A DNA stretch of 64,000 nt from Streptomyces sp. NBC_00459 (lineage in GTDB: Bacteria; Actinomycetota; Actinomycetes; Streptomycetales; Streptomycetaceae). Below are positions 61,085 through 64,000 of the stretch, in pieces. The first letter of the stretch is position 1. Each line of letters opens with the position of its first letter. The notes beneath the pieces were generated by a model. That model was not told the DNA's origin. It saw only the letters and a program-made list of their open reading frames with translations, and made no database searches. A program made the translations under genes and the position numbers. The stretch spans positions 4,650,001-4,714,000 of the forward strand of contig NZ_CP107903.1 of the NCBI RefSeq assembly GCF_036013955.1, read 5' to 3'.

Positions 61085-62296
61085 CTATACGCCGACGTAG
61101 TGCTCGGCGAACCAGTCCTGGTGGCTGCGCGAGGTGCGCAGTGAGGTGAGGCGGGAGCGGCGCAGGGAGTTGTGGAACAGCGACTCGGCGTCCGCGCCGG
61201 ACGGGCCGTGCAGCAGCCCGATCATCCAGTGCGAGAACTCCTGCGCACGCCAGATGTGGACCAGACTCCGCGCCGAGTAGGCGTCGAGGCCCTCGGGATC
61301 CCCGAGGGTGAGGTCGTCGATCAGGGCGCGGGCCAGGAGAGACGCTTCGAGGACCGCGAGATTGGCGCCCTTCGCGGCGGACGGGCTGATCAGACCGGCG
61401 GCGTCGCCGACGAGGAACAGCGCGCCGTGGCGCAACGGTTCGAGCACGTCGGACTCCAGGTCGACGACGGATCGCTGCACGACGCGCCCGCGGCGCAGCG
61501 GGCCGTACTCCCGCGCCCGCATCCGCAACTCCAGCTCGTCCCAGATCCGTTCCTCGGACCAGTCGTCGGCCCGGGTGCCGCGCTCGCACTGCAGGTAGTA
61601 GCGGGTGACCTCGCTCGTGCGGGCCATGTGCCCGGCGAACCCGCGCTCGTGCACCGCGTATCCGACGGCGTCCAGACTGGGCGGCGCCTCGGCGAGCAGG
61701 CCGAGCCAGGTCACGCCGTGATCGCGGTGGTGGCGGACCGTGCCTGGCGGCAGTGAACGCCGGGCCGCGCCGTGCCGGCCGTCGCAGCCGGCCACGTACC
61801 GCGCCCGCCACAGGCCCGGCCGCCCGTCGGCGTCGCGCACATCCACCTCGGGCCGCTCGCTGTCGGCGTCGCGTACGGCCAATGCCTCGACACCGAAACG
61901 GAGTTGTCCGCCACGTTCCAGGAACCGCGTCAACAGGTCGGTCACCAGCTCCTGTTGGGGGTAGACGGTGTGCCGCTCCCCCTGCCCGAGCCCGCTGTAG
62001 TCCAGCCGGAACCGGCCGTCCTCGGTACGGAACTCGCAGGTGCTGTGGAGTTGCCCGCGCCGCCGCAACCCCTCGGTGAGACCGTGCCGTTCCAGGATCC
62101 GTACGGTGTTGGCGGCCAGGAACCCGGCACGGGCCCGCGTCTGCACATGCGTGCGCTCGGCCCGCTCCAGGACGACGCAGTCGATCCCCCGGTCCACAAG
62201 GATGTTGCCGAGCACGAGCCCGGCCGGCCCTGCCCCGAGGACGACCACATCGGCCACGTGGTCGGCCGGTCGCCGCCGCCTCTTCCCAACTGTCAC
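61085..62296 (-). CDS. FAD-dependent aromatic hydroxylase, PobA/CreL-like
   Basis: A 403-residue group A flavin monooxygenase: dinucleotide motif VVLGAGPAGLVLGNIL (about 19-34), YVAGCDGRHGAARR with the DG motif and GDAAGLISPSAAKGANLAV near 295. This is nearest to p-hydroxybenzoate hydroxylase; related enzymes hydroxylate 3,4-AHBA at C2 in cremeomycin and platensimycin-type pathways. GTG 62296 is chosen because a promoter-like TAGCAT is only 8 bases upstream and no ribosome site is visible, suggesting an almost leaderless mRNA. The methyltransferase gene follows 89 bp downstream in the same direction. Confidence 0.85.
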   Translation of the reverse strand: MTVGKRRRRPADHVADVVVLGAGPAGLVLGNILVDRGIDCVVLERAERTHVQTRARAGFLAANTVRILERHGLTEGLRRRGQLHSTCEFRTEDGRFRLDYSGLGQGERHTVYPQQELVTDLLTRFLERGGQLRFGVEALAVRDADSERPEVDVRDADGRPGLWRARYVAGCDGRHGAARRSLPPGTVRHHRDHGVTWLGLLAEAPPSLDAVGYAVHERGFAGHMARTSEVTRYYLQCERGTRADDWSEERIWDELELRMRAREYGPLRRGRVVQRSVVDLESDVLEPLRHGALFLVGDAAGLISPSAAKGANLAVLEASLLARALIDDLTLGDPEGLDAYSARSLVHIWRAQEFSHWMIGLLHGPSGADAESLFHNSLRRSRLTSLRTSRSHQDWFAEHYVGV

Positions 62297-62486
62297 GGAA
62301 CTAGATGCTAAGTAGCCAGAAGTCCATGTCAGCGCATGAATCACCCGAATGCCCGGCTCGAACGACAACTCGAACGACAACCTGAACGGCGACCCGAACC
62401 GCTGAGAGAGCGGGGCTCCGGACCGGCCCTGAATCCTGTTGTCGTGGGGCACCCGGGAAAGTGACGAGAGGACCTAGCATCGCCAC
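62297..62486. promoter_or_regulatory. Divergent near-leaderless promoters (hydroxylase / Rieske gene)
   Basis: Rightward: TAGCAT at 62475-62480 sits exactly at -12 to -7 if transcription starts on the A of ATG 62487. Leftward: TAGCAT read from 62310 to 62305, with CTGACA 16 bp upstream, ends 8 bases before GTG 62296. Neither gene shows a convincing Shine-Dalgarno. The two identical -10 elements suggest coordinated expression. Confidence 0.6.
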
Positions 62487-63587
62487 ATGCGTTTCTGGCG
62501 GAGTCATGACACAGTCGCAGTCGCGTCCCTCCCCCGCGACCCGCGAGCCGACGAGTACCCGATGCCGTTCGTTCCGTACGGCTGGTACGCCGTGCTCCGC
62601 AGCGCCGAGCTGCCGCCGGGCAAGGTCGTCAGCCTCCACTACTTCGGCCGGGCGCTCATCGCCTTCCGCGGGACCGACGGGCAGGCGACCGTCCGGGACG
62701 CGCACTGCCCCCACTACGGCGCACACCTGGGCGCCGGTGGGAAGGTCGTGGACGGCACGGTGGTGTGCCCGTTCCACGGCTGGCGGTTCGGTACGGACGG
62801 CAAGTGCGTCGAGGCACCGTTCGCCGCCCGCACCCCCAAGGTGTCCCTCGGCGGATTCCCGGTCCGTGAACACAGCGGACTCGTCCTCGTCCACGTCGGA
62901 CCGGGCGAGCCGTCGTGGGAGGTACCGGAGATCCCCGAGACGAAGTCCAAGGACTACGCCGCCCCGATCGACGACACCTGCCGGGCGCGCATCCACGTGC
63001 AGGAGATGCGCGAGAACATCGTCGACGAGTCCCACTTCCACTACATCCACGGCCAGGTCGAACCCCCCGTCCAGGACTGGAGCCAGGACGGCCCGTACGC
63101 CGAGGCCCGCGGCCGGATCGCCCGACGCGTCCTCCGCTGGGACATCAACAACACCTTCGACGCCTTCATGTACGGCCCGGGCGTCATGGTGGTCCGCGTG
63201 CACGGCCCCGTCCTGTCGGTGACCGCGGTCGCCCTCACCACCCCGATCGACGACCGCACCAGCGAACTCCGGATGCTGTACTACCTGCGCAAACCGGCCC
63301 GGCTCCCCTTCCTGACACCTTTCCTCAAGCTCGTCTTCCGCGCGGAGGCCCTGGGCGAGGTACGGGAGGAGGTCGAGATCTGGGACCACAAGATCCACCA
63401 GGCCCGCCCGGTCCTGCTTCCGCACGAGAAGGGGATCAGGGCGCTGCGGCGGTGGTACGCACAGTTCTATCCGGCTGAGGTGACGATTCCGGGGGCGCGC
63501 CAGCCGGAGCTGTCGGCCGGGGCCGGGGCTGATGCCGAAACCGTCGGACGGACAGGGAGCGACGAGCCGGTCCGGACTGCGCCGTAG
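62487..63587 (+). CDS. Rieske non-haem iron oxygenase
   Basis: A 366-residue oxygenase component. The Rieske cluster ligands are C74/H76 in CPHYGAH and C94/H97 in CPFHGW; the mononuclear iron site is in ENIVDESHFHYIHG (D180, H183, H188, N-x2-D-x2-H-x4-H). It is of the KshA-like single-component-oxygenase type that needs a separate reductase, not found here. It may hydroxylate, desaturate or oxidise the cluster product. Divergent from the PobA-like hydroxylase with a leaderless start. The C terminus is Ala/Gly-rich and unstructured. Confidence 0.88.
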   Translation: MRFWRSHDTVAVASLPRDPRADEYPMPFVPYGWYAVLRSAELPPGKVVSLHYFGRALIAFRGTDGQATVRDAHCPHYGAHLGAGGKVVDGTVVCPFHGWRFGTDGKCVEAPFAARTPKVSLGGFPVREHSGLVLVHVGPGEPSWEVPEIPETKSKDYAAPIDDTCRARIHVQEMRENIVDESHFHYIHGQVEPPVQDWSQDGPYAEARGRIARRVLRWDINNTFDAFMYGPGVMVVRVHGPVLSVTAVALTTPIDDRTSELRMLYYLRKPARLPFLTPFLKLVFRAEALGEVREEVEIWDHKIHQARPVLLPHEKGIRALRRWYAQFYPAEVTIPGARQPELSAGAGADAETVGRTGSDEPVRTAP

Positions 63588-63658
63588 AGCGGCGGGGCTC
63601 GATCGGGGCGGGCCTCGATCGCCCCTGGAGTCCGAGCCGCCAGGCGGGGCCCCGCTGC

Positions 63659-64000
63659 TCAGTCGGCAGGCGGGGCGTCTGTCGCGGTTCGAGCCGGCGT
63701 TTGGGGGCCGGCCTGGGAGCACGACAGCTCCCAGGGGCTGCTCCCGACGCGGCCCCGCCACAGCACCCGGCCGTACTTGCGTTCCCAGTGGGCGACCCGT
63801 GCGGCCTTCGCCGCCCATCCCAGACCCACCATCAAGGGCGCCAGACAAATCCACGGTCCGAAGAAGAAGGCCATGCCCAGAGCCGGCACCAGAAGCACCA
63901 GGAGGAAACCCGGCTGGACGGGTCGGTCGTGCCAGAAGTCCTCGGTGGGCAGGACCGTCTCGGGGGCCAGCGGAGTCGCGGCGTCGAAGTCGCGTACCTC
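63659..64000 (-). CDS. Small membrane protein, 5' end beyond window
   Basis: The frame is open from base 64000 leftward to the stop at 63659 (114 codons). It reads EVRDFDAATPLAPETVLP..., then one or two hydrophobic segments (LLVLLVPALGMAFFFGPWICLAPLMVGLGWAA), then a charged WERKYGRVLWRGR and a polar tail. The first in-window start is GTG 63898, but coding character continues upstream, so the start is outside. Function unknown. Confidence 0.65.
   Translation of the reverse strand, partial: EVRDFDAATPLAPETVLPTEDFWHDRPVQPGFLLVLLVPALGMAFFFGPWICLAPLMVGLGWAAKAARVAHWERKYGRVLWRGRVGSSPWELSCSQAGPQTPARTATDAPPAD

Noticed and set aside
1..64000. CRISPR arrays, tRNA/rRNA genes, insertion sequences, phage genes
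   Set aside because: No spaced identical repeats of CRISPR type, no cloverleaf-like tRNA and no transposase or integrase motifs were recognised; the detected repeats are the inverted pair, the interspersed element, operators and short tandem repeats.

Overview
The window is high-GC actinobacterial DNA and looks like a Streptomyces chromosome. Third codon positions are strongly GC-biased, GTG/TTG starts are common, genes often overlap by GTGA or ATGA, and the repertoire is typical of the genus (many secreted proteins, two-component systems, a type II polyketide-like gene cluster). No tRNA, rRNA, CRISPR array, insertion sequence or phage gene was recognised.

Positions 1-8.2 kb: the 3' part of a Ser/Thr kinase gene, then two divergent secreted-protein genes (an M23 peptidase and an unknown secreted protein) whose last ~260 coding bases and terminators form a perfect 324-bp inverted repeat. 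Next come an OmpR-type two-component system, a ferric-reductase-like flavohaem membrane protein and an FMN-binding-domain protein that probably act together in transmembrane electron transfer. Positions 8.3-22.5 kb: small stress/envelope-type genes, a PAS-GAF-SpoIIE phosphatase, a large PA14/fibronectin-III secreted protein, a three-gene zinc-ribbon/membrane operon, an XRE regulator, a PAP2-family membrane protein, a membrane protein, an SRPBCC protein with a collagen-like tail, and a secreted protein. Positions 22.6-27.7 kb: three separate transcription units whose promoters each carry two copies of one 17-bp operator (two tiny coupled ORFs, a DHA2 drug-type exporter, a GtrA-like membrane protein), with an orphan NarL-type histidine kinase between them. 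Positions 27.8-43.7 kb: an FG-GAP repeat secreted protein, an operon of two proteins sharing an Asn/Gln/Gly-rich motif reminiscent of bacterial amyloid-signalling motifs, a subtilase, an orphan NarL-type response regulator, a methyltransferase, a DUF1023-type hydrolase, a ricin-lectin/CAP protein and an MHS-family transporter.

Positions 44.0-63.6 kb hold a biosynthetic gene cluster. A 15-kb rightward operon begins with GriI/GriH-type genes making 3-amino-4-hydroxybenzoate from aspartate semialdehyde and dihydroxyacetone phosphate. It continues with an ANL ligase, two acyl carrier proteins, a ketosynthase and a short ketosynthase-like partner, a second ANL enzyme (candidate ATP-dependent diazotase), an unknown cysteine-containing protein, an extended SDR, a CreE-type flavin N-oxygenase and a CreD-type nitrosuccinate lyase (together an aspartate-to-nitrous-acid pathway), an exporter and a FabG-like ketoreductase. 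A leftward methyltransferase and PobA-type hydroxylase and a divergent Rieske oxygenase complete it. The gene set combines the cremeomycin-type diazo tool kit with the reducing type II PKS seen in avenalumic/p-coumaric-acid type pathways, plus extra oxidative and methylating steps. I infer an amino-, diazo- or deaminated hydroxyaryl-polyenoic acid product. Product identity is inference; the individual enzyme families are well supported by motifs.

The window ends in a 5'-truncated small membrane-protein gene on the minus strand.
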